A stretch of 64,000 nucleotides of DNA, taken from JABSSA01 sp039975755. GTDB taxonomy: Bacteria > Pseudomonadota > Alphaproteobacteria > Rhodobacterales > Rhodobacteraceae. The notes under the pieces were generated by a model that was given only the letters and a program-made list of their open reading frames with translations, was not told the DNA's origin and did no database searches. The DNA lies in contig JBDWGM010000083.1 in the NCBI GenBank assembly GCA_039975755.1, forward strand, positions 124,001 through 188,000, given 5' to 3'. The translations under genes were made by a program, and so were the position numbers. This document shows, one piece after another, positions 16,228 to 24,263 of this stretch (within the stretch, counting starts at the first letter, position 1; every line of letters starts with the position of its first letter).

Positions 16228-16732
16228 CACAGAAAGATACTTGAAGCTCAAAGATCGGGCAGCAGAAGGGCACGCACATGATCTTTGGTTTCTGGCTCTT
16301 CATGTTCTGCGGGTGCAGCCAACTCAAGACAAGGCAACCGAGGCGGCAGAGTGTATCTCAGCCTTCGACGTGGACAAGGCACCGGAGGTTAAGTTGCTGT
16401 TGAGTCAGCTGCATCTCTTGGCCGGGCAAAGGGAAGATGGACTAGATCTGCTTGATGAACTGATTGAAGACAACTATCCGCCGGCCATGTGTACCCTTGC
16501 GAATGAGCTGATCAATGGGGCAACGGAATACACGGAAACTACGGCCGAAGGACTGATAAAGCAGGCACAAAAGTTGGGCAGTGTACGCGCTCAGATGATG
16601 TCTGCGACGTTAGCTCATATGAATGCGCCGTGGTTTTTGAAAATCTTTACATATGGGCGTTGGGTGTTTTGGCGGTTTCAGGTTGTACGGTATTGGGCAA
16701 CAACTAAAGAAGCTGACTGGGAATATCTCTAG
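16208..16732 (+). CDS. Sel1-like putative immunity protein (cassette D)
   Basis: The start is taken as GTG at 16208, with GGGAG 7 nt upstream and a 20-nt overlap with the toxin frame, giving 174 residues; the frame is open further up to a TTG at 16166. The centre has Sel1/TPR-like helices (LLSQLHLLAGQREDGLDLLD, then YPPAMCTLANELINGA and GLIKQAQKLGSVRAQMM). It ends with APWFLKIFTYGRWVFWRFQV, a hydrophobic aromatic segment like that of the cassette C protein. The TAG stop is formed at the junction with repeat copy E. The immunity role is inferred from position. Confidence 0.65.
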   Translation: MVRDADNTERYLKLKDRAAEGHAHDLWFLALHVLRVQPTQDKATEAAECISAFDVDKAPEVKLLLSQLHLLAGQREDGLDLLDELIEDNYPPAMCTLANELINGATEYTETTAEGLIKQAQKLGSVRAQMMSATLAHMNAPWFLKIFTYGRWVFWRFQVVRYWATTKEADWEYL

Positions 16733-16801
16733 CAAGCCGTAGGGCGCGTGATCTCACGCGCCACGTTCCCGCGCTCCATGAGATGGCACTCGAACACTCA
16801 A
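16731..16801 (+). repeat. truncated HINT cassette repeat, copy E
   Basis: AGCAAGCCGTAGGGCGCGTG and about 50 more bases match the head of copies A-D, including the palindrome, then the match ends near 16801 before the HINT codons. It closes the array. The next 173 nt up to the MarR gene hold no gene I can support. Confidence 0.8.
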
Positions 16802-16974
16802 CCTTCTCTGGCTCACGCTTAACCTGCCCCTCCAAACGAGCGCATTGCGACTGTCGACCGATGATCTTCTATGCAACGCGGCGATTGGTGCAAGTGTCTG
16901 TAATCAGTCCGCCCACGCTATTTAACCTTGTGATAAGCGTTTGGAAAGGTTGCAGTAGCTCGATCAAACTGCGG

Positions 16975-17514
16975 TTAACCTTGATGCGGATCAGCAACCT
17001 GTTCCAACACCTCCGCAACAGCGCGGGGATCGCAAAGATGTCCAAGAGGCGCTAGGCGAGTTTCAAGCGCGGCCCCATAAATTTGCCAAATGCGGATACG
17101 GGCGTCTTTTCCTTCGGGCGTAATCTGCAACACGCGCCCTCGCCTGTCTTCTTTCACCATGTCGATCTGCAGCAACCCTGCGGCCTCTATACGCTTCAGC
17201 ATGTGCGACAAAGCCGAAGGCTCGAACAGCAAATCTTCAATTATCTCTGCAGGCCGTGCCACGCCGCCCCGCTTTTCGATGGACCACAGCACATCATACC
17301 ACGTCAGTGGCGGAAGACCGTTGTCGCGCAGCGTCTTGTCCACACACCGCATCAGCGCAACGCGCGACCGGTTTAACGCAATCCACACCGCGACATGATC
17401 TGGGTCCGGGTTTGGGCCACGGTTTGGGTCAAAGTTTGGGCCACGGTTTGGGCCAGGGCTTGGCTTCGCCTTACTGTTGCTCTTGGAATTGGTCACGTCC
17501 ACGTGATCCTCCAT
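16975..17514 (-). CDS. MarR-family transcriptional regulator
   Basis: This 179-residue protein has a MarR winged helix: ALSHMLKRIEAAGLLQID (recognition helix region) followed by the wing KEDRRGRVLQITPEG. Its N-terminus is unusual, with about 35 residues of Asn/Pro/Gly/Asp repeats (PNRGPNFDPNRGPNPDPD) before the domain starts at HVAVWIALNRSR. The start at 17514 is chosen because GGGGGCGGC lies just upstream; the frame is open 23 codons further. It is divergent from the yceI-like gene, and the palindrome between them is a probable operator, so it likely represses itself and that gene. Confidence 0.85.
   Translation of the reverse strand: MEDHVDVTNSKSNSKAKPSPGPNRGPNFDPNRGPNPDPDHVAVWIALNRSRVALMRCVDKTLRDNGLPPLTWYDVLWSIEKRGGVARPAEIIEDLLFEPSALSHMLKRIEAAGLLQIDMVKEDRRGRVLQITPEGKDARIRIWQIYGAALETRLAPLGHLCDPRAVAEVLEQVADPHQG
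17409..17458. repeat. tandem repeat inside the marR coding sequence
   Basis: A unit of the form GTTTGGGCCACG / GTTTGGGTCAAA / GTTTGGGCCAGG is repeated about four times. It encodes the PN(R/F)(G/D)P stretch at the N-terminus of the MarR protein. Short in-frame tandem repeats like this can change copy number by slippage. Confidence 0.7.
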
Positions 17515-17549
17515 GCCGCCCCCTAGTATTCCGGTGACTATTGCCCTTT

Positions 17550-17568
17550 TACTTGACGCCATCAAGTA
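17550..17568. promoter_or_regulatory. MarR-type palindromic operator between marR and yceI
   Basis: TACTTGA (17550-17556) and TCAAGTA (17562-17568) form a perfect 7-5-7 palindrome in the 81-nt divergent region. MarR dimers bind palindromes of this size, and the site sits 27 nt before the yceI-like ATG and 35 nt from the marR start, where it would cover a promoter. Confidence 0.65.
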
Positions 17569-17595
17569 CTTGCTCATCACCATTCGGAGAACAAC

Positions 17596-18171
17596 ATGCG
17601 CACATTACTGACCACAGCCCTTTTGGCCACACTCGCCTTGCCGGCTTTCGCCGAAACCCAAACCTACAAAAGCGACGCGGGTCATACCGAAGTTCGCTTT
17701 GGATGGGACCATGCGGGTGTCACCACCCAACACGGCGAATTCGACAATGCCGAAGGCATCTTGTCCATAGACACCAAGGATTTAAGTTCAGCCAAGCTCG
17801 ACGTATCGATCAGTGCGGCATCGGTGTCCACGGGCTTTGAACCATTAGACAAGCACGTCAAAAGTGGCGACTTTCTAAAAGCGGACGAACACCCAACGAT
17901 CCGTTTCGTGTCAACTGCGGTTAAGCAAACCAGCGACACCACAGCCGATGTTGAGGGCGAAGTAACCCTGCGCGGCGTGACGATCCCGGCAACTTTGCAA
18001 GTCGAACTGATCCACCAAGGCGCGCACCCAACCGCCAAATTCATTGACTATTACAAAGGTGACTGGCTGGGCTTCCACGCCAAAGCGGAAATCGACACGG
18101 CTCCGTTCGGATTTGCGATCCCTGTTGGCGTTTTGTCCTTCGACATCGCGACCGAAATGAAAGCTGAATAA
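17596..18171 (+). CDS. YceI-family periplasmic protein
   Basis: This is a 191-residue protein with a signal peptide (MRTLLTTALLATLALPAFA, cleaved before ETQ). The lipocalin-like YceI fold is indicated by SDAGHTEVRFGWDHAGVTTQ, HVKSGDFLKADEHPTIRFVS and the late GDWLGFHAKAEID. YceI proteins bind isoprenoid lipids such as polyprenyl chains in the periplasm, and are often induced by stress. Control by the divergent MarR protein is inferred from the operator. A strong terminator follows. Confidence 0.92.
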   Translation: MRTLLTTALLATLALPAFAETQTYKSDAGHTEVRFGWDHAGVTTQHGEFDNAEGILSIDTKDLSSAKLDVSISAASVSTGFEPLDKHVKSGDFLKADEHPTIRFVSTAVKQTSDTTADVEGEVTLRGVTIPATLQVELIHQGAHPTAKFIDYYKGDWLGFHAKAEIDTAPFGFAIPVGVLSFDIATEMKAE

Positions 18172-18181
18172 GAACGCATCA

Positions 18182-18207
18182 GGGGCGGCCCTCTCGTCGC
18201 CCCTTTT
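18182..18207 (+). terminator. Rho-independent terminator after the yceI-like gene
   Basis: GGGGCG (18182-18187) pairs with CGCCCC (18198-18203) around a 10-nt loop and is followed by TTTT. It starts 11 nt after the stop codon. Confidence 0.8.
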
Positions 18208-18552
18208 CCCCAGTGTTGAACGTCAGATTTATTCACTTTCGCGTCACACGACTGACCTAAATTCATAAAACGTGTAAAGCTGACCTTCGCGTAAAATGCA
18301 GCGAAAGTCAGCTGTGAGCCGATTGTGTTGAAAAACTCCAATATCGAGAATTTCGGGCAAATTTGGCAGAACAATATTCTGAATTGCAGAATTTTCTTCG
18401 ATATTTCCTGACCTGTTTGGGTTAACGGAGAACAACGTTCCAGTTTCAGAAAAATTGCAGTTGCAGCAAAGGGTTTTTCAACAAAATAAGCCCTTTGTGA
18501 CCGTAAAACTGCTGATATTTACAGGCAACGGCATGGCCTGTATTTGTGGCAA
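18208..18552. other. 345-nt intergenic region, AT-rich, with one inverted repeat
   Basis: There is no gene or RNA that I can support. CAAAGGG (18467-18473) and CCCTTTG (18491-18497) form an inverted repeat around an AT-rich 17-nt core, 56 nt before the next start. It may be part of that gene's promoter. Confidence 0.4.
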
Positions 18553-19236
18553 ATGTCTCGTGACGATTGGTACAGAAACGAAGTTTGGAACCCTGAAATT
18601 GAAAGGGGATTTCTAGACAAGCTGTCTCGAGCTCGGACTCAAAGAGACCAATACCTTAAGATACAAATCAACTTTCTAGCAAAGCCCTACCCTCGGGATG
18701 CGTTACGCTTGTGTGAGTTGTATCGCGACACGCGCAAGGACCGTTCTTGGGACTTTGATGTCGATGATGCTTCGGCTAAAGCACATGAGGAGTTGGGCGA
18801 CGTTGACAGTGCAGTGAGCATCTACCGAAAGCTGTTCCTGCACGATGAAAATCAACCATTCTTTCCCACTTCGGCGTTGTTGAATGCTCCATTCATGATC
18901 GCCAAAAAAGGTCGCAAGTCCGATTTCCCCTTCGCGTTCGAAGCTCTTGCCCGTGCGAAGGCGAACCTATCCAAGCAAGGACTAAAGTTCCCATTTCAAG
19001 AGTTCATTTTTCATGCTTCCCACGCACTCATTCGACATCGCTCAAAAGAAAAACAAGAAGCTGTTGATCACGCTAGAAGAGCGCTGGACGCGGCAGGTGT
19101 GGCTGACACTGGGCTTCGGTATCATCGCAAAGTAGGTTTGGTTGGTGCCGAACACCAGCCTACTGTGATGGCACTAAAGTCCATTACATCTGGCTACCCT
19201 CCTTGGCTGTTGGGACTAATGGCCAAGGTCGGCTAA
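18553..19236 (+). CDS. TPR-like hypothetical protein
   Basis: This encodes 227 residues starting MSRDDWYRNEVWNPEIERGF; the ATG at 18553 is preferred over a TTG three codons upstream because I recall related bacterial proteins starting with a similar DWYRN..WN segment. The protein is mostly helical, with TPR-like stretches (AHEELGDVDSAVSIYRKLFL and DHARRALDAAGVADTGLRY). No catalytic motif, signal peptide or membrane segment was seen. It is probably cytoplasmic and function is unknown. No clear ribosome binding site precedes it. Confidence 0.6.
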   Translation: MSRDDWYRNEVWNPEIERGFLDKLSRARTQRDQYLKIQINFLAKPYPRDALRLCELYRDTRKDRSWDFDVDDASAKAHEELGDVDSAVSIYRKLFLHDENQPFFPTSALLNAPFMIAKKGRKSDFPFAFEALARAKANLSKQGLKFPFQEFIFHASHALIRHRSKEKQEAVDHARRALDAAGVADTGLRYHRKVGLVGAEHQPTVMALKSITSGYPPWLLGLMAKVG

Positions 19237-19407
19237 GTCCGCACCGCGGACCTTCAAAGCGAAAACCCAATCGCCCCCCTAAACGAACGCCTTGAAAACC
19301 CTCCCCAAAATTCGACGCCTTATCCCTGATCAATCACGATCCCATCACAGCACTTTCAACTTGGCCCAAGCTGCGCCACTCTGCGTGAAAATATGAAAGG
19401 TCTGATC

Positions 19408-20154
19408 ATGGCGACTCGTCCCGTTTGTCTTATCACAGGTGCGTCCACTGGAATTGGCGCCGCCTGCGCGCGTATGGCCGCCCAGCGCGGGTATGATCTG
19501 GTGTTGGGCTACCATTCGGATCGCTCTGGTGCGGATGCAGTCGCTGCTACGGCGGAACAGCTTGGGGGGCGCGCTGTGGTTCAGCAGGGCGACGTGTCTG
19601 ACCCTGCCGCCATCAATGCGCTTTATGCGCGGTTGGATAGCGAATTTGGCCGCCTTGATGCGCTGATCAACAATGCCGGCATTGTGGCCCCGACGGCGCG
19701 ATTGACAGATATGGATTACGACCGATTGAACCGTATGTTCGCCACCAATGTCGTGGGGGCTATGCTTGTGGCCAAAGCGGCGGTGTCGCGTCTAGAGGCG
19801 CAGGGGCATGGCGGCGTGATCATCAATGTCGGGTCAGCCGCTGCGCGTTTGGGATCAGGCGGGCAATATGTGGATTATGCGGCCTCAAAGGGGGCAATCG
19901 ACACCTTTACCAAAGGGTTGGCGGATGAAGTCGCAGCGCACAATATCCGCGTGATGTGTGTGCGCCCCGGCATTATCGACACGCCGATCCATGGCAAAGG
20001 TGGCGAACCGGATCGGGCCGATCGGTTGGCGCATATGGTGCCGTTGAAACGCAAAGGCTCTGCCGAAGAAGTCGCGCAGGCGATATTGTGGCTGATGTCG
20101 GATGAGGCCAGCTATGTCACCGGGTCAAGTCTGGACGTGACAGGCGGGCGCTAA
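19408..20154 (+). CDS. SDR family oxidoreductase
   Basis: This complete 248-residue short-chain dehydrogenase has coenzyme motif TGASTGIG near residue 11, NNAG with downstream helix, a catalytic Ser in INVGSAAARLG, YAASKGA with Tyr and Lys of YxxxK, and a C-terminal SSLDVTGGR. It uses NAD(P) on an unknown alcohol or carbonyl substrate and resembles the glucose 1-dehydrogenase / 3-oxoacyl-ACP reductase group. The second ATG (19408) is chosen because AAAGG precedes it by 8 nt; the first is at 19393. Confidence 0.88.
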   Translation: MATRPVCLITGASTGIGAACARMAAQRGYDLVLGYHSDRSGADAVAATAEQLGGRAVVQQGDVSDPAAINALYARLDSEFGRLDALINNAGIVAPTARLTDMDYDRLNRMFATNVVGAMLVAKAAVSRLEAQGHGGVIINVGSAAARLGSGGQYVDYAASKGAIDTFTKGLADEVAAHNIRVMCVRPGIIDTPIHGKGGEPDRADRLAHMVPLKRKGSAEEVAQAILWLMSDEASYVTGSSLDVTGGR

Positions 20155-20195
20155 GCAGGGTAAGTACCGACCCATTGCAGCAAGAAAGTTAAGTT

Positions 20196-20711
20196 ATGCA
20201 TATTATTCTTGGTATTATTGGGTTGGCGACAGCCGCATATTTTCTGGTCATTCGTGCCCGTCACGGGGCCGAAATCGCGCACGAGCTTTTGGACGTGGCA
20301 GATGACATTCGCGCCGCGGCCCGTCGCTTTGGGTTTCGGCGCAAAGGCAATCAACACCCGGCCGAAAGCATCGACGACCCGCAGGTTGCGCTCGCGGGTG
20401 TTGCGACCGCTTTTATTGCGCTGGATGACCTGCCCACAGCAAATGCGCGCAAAAAGCTCGAGGCCAGCATCGCGCGCAATCTCGACCTGTCCCAAAGCGA
20501 AGCCAATGAACTTTGTGTGTTAGGACAATGGCTTGTCGAACAAAGCGGTGGCCCGACCTCAGGTCTGACCCGTCTGGCCAAACGTCAAAAGCGCATCAAT
20601 GGCAACGACGATTTCGCCACCTTGTCGACGGTCCTTCAGGGCACATTGACGGGCGAACTCAGCACCCGCCAAACCGAAGCGCTGCAAGAGCTGAACAACA
20701 TATTCCGCTGA
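20196..20711 (+). CDS. membrane-anchored hypothetical protein
   Basis: This is a 171-residue protein with one N-terminal membrane helix (residues 2-18), a basic stretch (RRFGFRRKG) and a cytoplasmic helical domain. The domain has features reminiscent of TerB-like proteins (SIDDPQVALAGVATAFIALD and LEASIARNLDLSQSEANEL), but that is only a weak resemblance. It is followed after 1 nt by the next gene, so the three genes to 22043 are probably one operon. Confidence 0.6.
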   Translation: MHIILGIIGLATAAYFLVIRARHGAEIAHELLDVADDIRAAARRFGFRRKGNQHPAESIDDPQVALAGVATAFIALDDLPTANARKKLEASIARNLDLSQSEANELCVLGQWLVEQSGGPTSGLTRLAKRQKRINGNDDFATLSTVLQGTLTGELSTRQTEALQELNNIFR

Positions 20712-20712
20712 C

Positions 20713-21150
20713 ATGACGCATGAGGATTTTGAATTTGATGTCTCTGGTCGTCGCCCCGCAACAGGTCTTGTTGTGGCCGGAGTCTGGGGCGTTCTGATCC
20801 TCGCTGTTGTCGTCTTTGGCGCTGCGATGTGGCTTGTCGCGGTCTTTGCCTTGTTCACGCTCCCTGCCCTGTATGACCTGCTGGCCAATCCCAAGGCGGG
20901 CATGCGCTTTGGGCGTGACACGGTCCGTTGGTTTTCAGGATCGCGCGATGCCGAACTGCCTTGGGATCAGGTGGACCGGGTGCGACTGGACACCCGTCTT
21001 GATCTGTCGGTGCGGGCCTGTTTTATCCTGATCACAGGCCGCAAGGTCCGCGTGCCTTTTGAGGCCACCCCCCCGCATGAACAATTCGAAAGCGCCTTGG
21101 TCGCGCGCGGGGTCAAAGTTGAACGCCATCACTTTTCGCTGGTGGGCTGA
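20713..21150 (+). CDS. small membrane protein, function unknown
   Basis: This encodes 145 residues with two adjacent membrane helices (about 18-55), followed by a soluble part resembling a PH-like or cytoplasmic beta domain (PWDQVDRVRLDTRLDLSVRA and GRKVRVPFEATPPHEQFE). It starts one base after the preceding stop and its TGA shares a base with the next ATG, so translational coupling is likely. No family assigned. Confidence 0.6.
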   Translation: MTHEDFEFDVSGRRPATGLVVAGVWGVLILAVVVFGAAMWLVAVFALFTLPALYDLLANPKAGMRFGRDTVRWFSGSRDAELPWDQVDRVRLDTRLDLSVRACFILITGRKVRVPFEATPPHEQFESALVARGVKVERHHFSLVG

Positions 21151-22043
21151 TGCGCTTTGTATGGATACTTTTGATGTGTCTAGGTGCCTGCGCCCAGCCG
21201 GTTATAGATGAACGCCATGGGTTTGATCCGCTGTTGTTTGTGCCTGATGACATAGGCCGGGCAAAATCCGTCGTCATCGCGATCCCCGGGGCGTTAACTT
21301 CGATCCGCGTCCTGATCCCGATCGAAGCTTGGCACACACCAAACCGCACGATTGCGTATTACCGCCTGCCCGGCTTTGACGATCGCCCCGCCGAGGACCG
21401 CCTGTCGGTGAATGCCGCCGCCTCACGCATCGCAACCTTTGTACGCGACGGCCAATTCGAGAACGTGTATTTTGTCGGCCATTCCGCAGGGGCCGCCATC
21501 GCATTGGAATCCGCCAAAGCGATCCGCCGCATCCGACCCGATACGCAAGTCCACGTGGCGGGCATTTCAACCGCCCTGCCTGCGCCTCAACCGCTTCTGG
21601 TCGGCTGGCGCGGCTTTAAAGGCACAACCGCTGCGGCTCTGCGTGCAGGCAGCCTGAACCCGCGTGACGTCTGGCTCGAATATTACCGCCGCATCAGCTA
21701 TGGCCCCGACGTTTCGGTCCACGCCGAAACCGCCAAACGCGCTGATCTTCTGGTGCAGGCCAACAATGACCGTATCCAACTGCCTGAACGCGGGCTGGGG
21801 CGGCGTCACTTTCTGGCCGTGCTCGGCTGGCAGAACCTTACGCCGGAACGGCTGGACGGCGTGCAAATGGATTTTTGGCACGGTGCTGTCGACCCGATCT
21901 TTCCGCTGCGCCCCGTCAAACGCTTTGTAGACACGCTGCCAAACGCTGATCTGCATGTTCTGGAGAACCACGGGCACGTCATCATGCTGACCTACACCGA
22001 AATCTGGTCCGAGATCGCCGCCAAATGGGGATTTCAGCCCTAA
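21150..22043 (+). CDS. alpha/beta hydrolase lipoprotein
   Basis: This 297-residue protein begins with a lipoprotein signal (MRFVWILLMCLGAC, lipobox LGAC with Cys14). An alpha/beta hydrolase core follows: nucleophile Ser112 in GHSAG, a likely acid Asp in HGAVDPIFP and His in ENHGHVIM. It should be an esterase or lipase anchored to a membrane facing the periplasm, with substrate unknown. It overlaps the preceding gene by 1 nt and converges with the transglycosylase gene. Confidence 0.85.
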   Translation: MRFVWILLMCLGACAQPVIDERHGFDPLLFVPDDIGRAKSVVIAIPGALTSIRVLIPIEAWHTPNRTIAYYRLPGFDDRPAEDRLSVNAAASRIATFVRDGQFENVYFVGHSAGAAIALESAKAIRRIRPDTQVHVAGISTALPAPQPLLVGWRGFKGTTAAALRAGSLNPRDVWLEYYRRISYGPDVSVHAETAKRADLLVQANNDRIQLPERGLGRRHFLAVLGWQNLTPERLDGVQMDFWHGAVDPIFPLRPVKRFVDTLPNADLHVLENHGHVIMLTYTEIWSEIAAKWGFQP

Positions 22044-22064
22044 CTCCCTGTTTTACATTCACAA

Positions 22065-22733
22065 TTAAGGGCGCGCTTTGGGCCGCAGGCTCCGCTTGGA
22101 TTGGCACGCTGGCATCGACCGTGTCCAATTGGCGATATCTGCCCGCTTGGATTGCGACCGCATCGGCCCCCAATCCGCGCTGACCCCCTGCCATGATGAC
22201 CCGCGACCATGAACAACCCCGTCCCGTCGCACCGTGACCGCCATAATCCGCAAAGCACAGCTTAGATTTGCGCCGCCCTTGCGCAGCGCAGCACCGGACC
22301 GGGCCTCACAGCCATAAGACCGCGCCGTGCCCGGCAATATCTGCAACAACCCATGCCACCGGCCACCGCCGCCAATTGCGGTTTCACGATAGGTGCTCTC
22401 GAATTTCGCAAGGGCCGACAAAAACCCAACCCAAAACGCACGCCGCGCTTGATCATCCGCGTCCGGATAAGCCGGACACCAAGTCCGGATATCCCCCGGC
22501 ACCATTTCAACCAACCCACTGGCATGTGTCTTCAACGCGGAAATCGCTGCTTGTTCCCAAACCCCATGCCCCGGCTGATGCGTCCAACGGGTCGCGACGG
22601 GTTCATTGGTGCGGGCTTTGGGCCGAACACTGTCTTGCGCACTCGCCAACGTGCCCACGTGCAAAAGGCCAATCTGACAGATCAACAGAACAAGCAAATG
22701 CAGACCGGACAAACGCAAACCAGATAAATTCAT
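22065..22733 (-). CDS. lytic transglycosylase-like (SLT domain) protein
   Basis: This 222-residue protein has an N-terminal signal or anchor (residues 8-32) and a small SLT-type domain. The catalytic Glu is Glu112 in LAKFESTY, followed by GGGGRWHGLLQILPGTA, a form of the family's GLMQ motif. Such enzymes cleave peptidoglycan glycan strands to anhydro-MurNAc ends in the periplasm. Members of this length are often linked to envelope remodelling or secretion. It stands alone on the minus strand. Confidence 0.82.
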   Translation of the reverse strand: MNLSGLRLSGLHLLVLLICQIGLLHVGTLASAQDSVRPKARTNEPVATRWTHQPGHGVWEQAAISALKTHASGLVEMVPGDIRTWCPAYPDADDQARRAFWVGFLSALAKFESTYRETAIGGGGRWHGLLQILPGTARSYGCEARSGAALRKGGANLSCALRIMAVTVRRDGVVHGRGSSWQGVSADWGPMRSQSKRADIANWTRSMPACQSKRSLRPKARP

Positions 22734-22954
22734 GATTCCAACCTATGGTAACCATACGAGTTTGAATAGAAAAACAGACCCCGCCCCAAGAGTTAAGAAA
22801 CAATCCGCTGACGCACCCCGGCTTTGTTGCCACCAACGGGCTCTGCTATCGAAAAGCCCTGCGAAAAGTCCGACATGGCCCCCGACACGCCATTTTTAAG
22901 CCCAATTGAAACGGCAAAAACAGGGGCAGTAACGAGTAATAAAGTTGTGCAAGC

Positions 22955-24232
22955 ATGCGCCTGACGGACCTGATCCCATCATTGCGTTCCCGCTCGCAAT
23001 CCCTGCAGATGGCAGCGGACGGCGTGATGGAACTTCAACCCCTCCGTCAGGGCATGCCGTCACTCGACCCCTCAATTCCGGACGTACCTTTGGCCATTAA
23101 ATGCCCCGAAACCACGGCCGAAGACCGCGCCCGTGATGCGCATCAATCCAAGGGCCTGTTTTTGGCCCGTCAGGAACGGTGGGAAGATATTGCAACCCTA
23201 ATGTCCGAAGCAGATTCCACACTGGCAAAAACCGGTGGCGGAATGCCCATAGCCGAGTTGGTGGCCTATGGTGCGCGTTCGGATGTTGTCAGTGCCGTAG
23301 AACACGCGCTTTTGGAAGGTGTTCCAGACAATGACGAGTCACTGTTAAGTGGTATTGAAGCCCTCGAAACGGTGCGGTCTGAGCGTGTTGATTGCCCATG
23401 GACCGCCATGAATGTCGCGCAAGCGCATATTGATCTGGCCTGGGCATGGCGTGGCACTGGTTGGGACCGCGAAGTGCCCGAACGCAACCGCGCGGTGTTC
23501 AAGGCGCATTTTGATCGGGCGACCGATATTCTGGCGGACATTGATCCAAAATTCAACGGCTCGCAAATGCTGGCGGCGTGTCATGCGACACTCAGTGCCA
23601 GTCAACCACGCGATCCCCAACAGATCGCCGTTGCATTCGAAAATCTGATTGATCTTGATCCCCGCAACGCTCGCGCCATGCGCCATTTTGGCGTGCAAAT
23701 GTTACCCAGATGGCATGGCGATTACGAAGCGTTGGAATTGGCGGCGCGTCGGAACGCAGGTCGAACCTATGACATTTGGGGGGCCGGCGGATACACATGG
23801 GTCATGCTCGACGCAATTGCCTCGGATTTCGAAGCTTGCGCGCGTGTTGATTACGATTTCTTCGTGGACGGTTTGCGGGACATCCTGAAACACACCCGAA
23901 ATCAGTACATCGTGAACCTTTTGGCCGCCTATTGTTCCAATACGATGCAAGCCGATGTCGACGCCGAGTCAGACATCAAACTCATGCGCGCAAAGATTGC
24001 TGAAAACGGCAACTGGATTGTCCGCGAACACATGAGCGAATTGCATCCATTGATCTGGGCACATGCGGCACGCGGGTTTGACAACGGCCTTCGGGTGAGT
24101 TGCCCACGCCGATTTGCGCAGGCGGGGCTGACAGACGCCTATCGATCCCTGACCCAGATGTTCAAAAAAGAACTAGAAGCCGGACAGCGCATCATTTTCA
24201 CATCTGACGGTGTCGAAGCCCAAGCAACCTAG
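22955..24232 (+). CDS. hypothetical protein, helical repeat type
   Basis: This encodes 425 residues with no signal peptide or membrane helix. The middle has TPR-like helices (QIAVAFENLIDLDPRNARAM followed by FGVQMLPRWHGDYEALELAA). Several Trp-rich segments (DIWGAGGYTWVMLDAIASDF) seem conserved in character. No enzyme motif was recognised. It is monocistronic, with a 221-nt upstream gap, and converges with the following minus-strand gene; the sites of its stop are within a run of CCTAGG sequences. Confidence 0.6.
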   Translation: MRLTDLIPSLRSRSQSLQMAADGVMELQPLRQGMPSLDPSIPDVPLAIKCPETTAEDRARDAHQSKGLFLARQERWEDIATLMSEADSTLAKTGGGMPIAELVAYGARSDVVSAVEHALLEGVPDNDESLLSGIEALETVRSERVDCPWTAMNVAQAHIDLAWAWRGTGWDREVPERNRAVFKAHFDRATDILADIDPKFNGSQMLAACHATLSASQPRDPQQIAVAFENLIDLDPRNARAMRHFGVQMLPRWHGDYEALELAARRNAGRTYDIWGAGGYTWVMLDAIASDFEACARVDYDFFVDGLRDILKHTRNQYIVNLLAAYCSNTMQADVDAESDIKLMRAKIAENGNWIVREHMSELHPLIWAHAARGFDNGLRVSCPRRFAQAGLTDAYRSLTQMFKKELEAGQRIIFTSDGVEAQAT

Positions 24233-24263
24233 GAAATTTAGGCAACCTAGGACCCTGGACGAC

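Noticed and set aside
12430..16801. Insertion sequence or CRISPR array as the explanation of the repeats
   Set aside because: The repeats are ~280 bp, encode a protein domain, and alternate with different genes. There is no transposase, no terminal inverted repeats of an IS, and no short regularly spaced repeats.
16783..17055. 90-codon frame running out of repeat copy E
   Set aside because: It combines the palindrome head with unrelated sequence and overlaps the 3' end of the marR gene; no domain seen.
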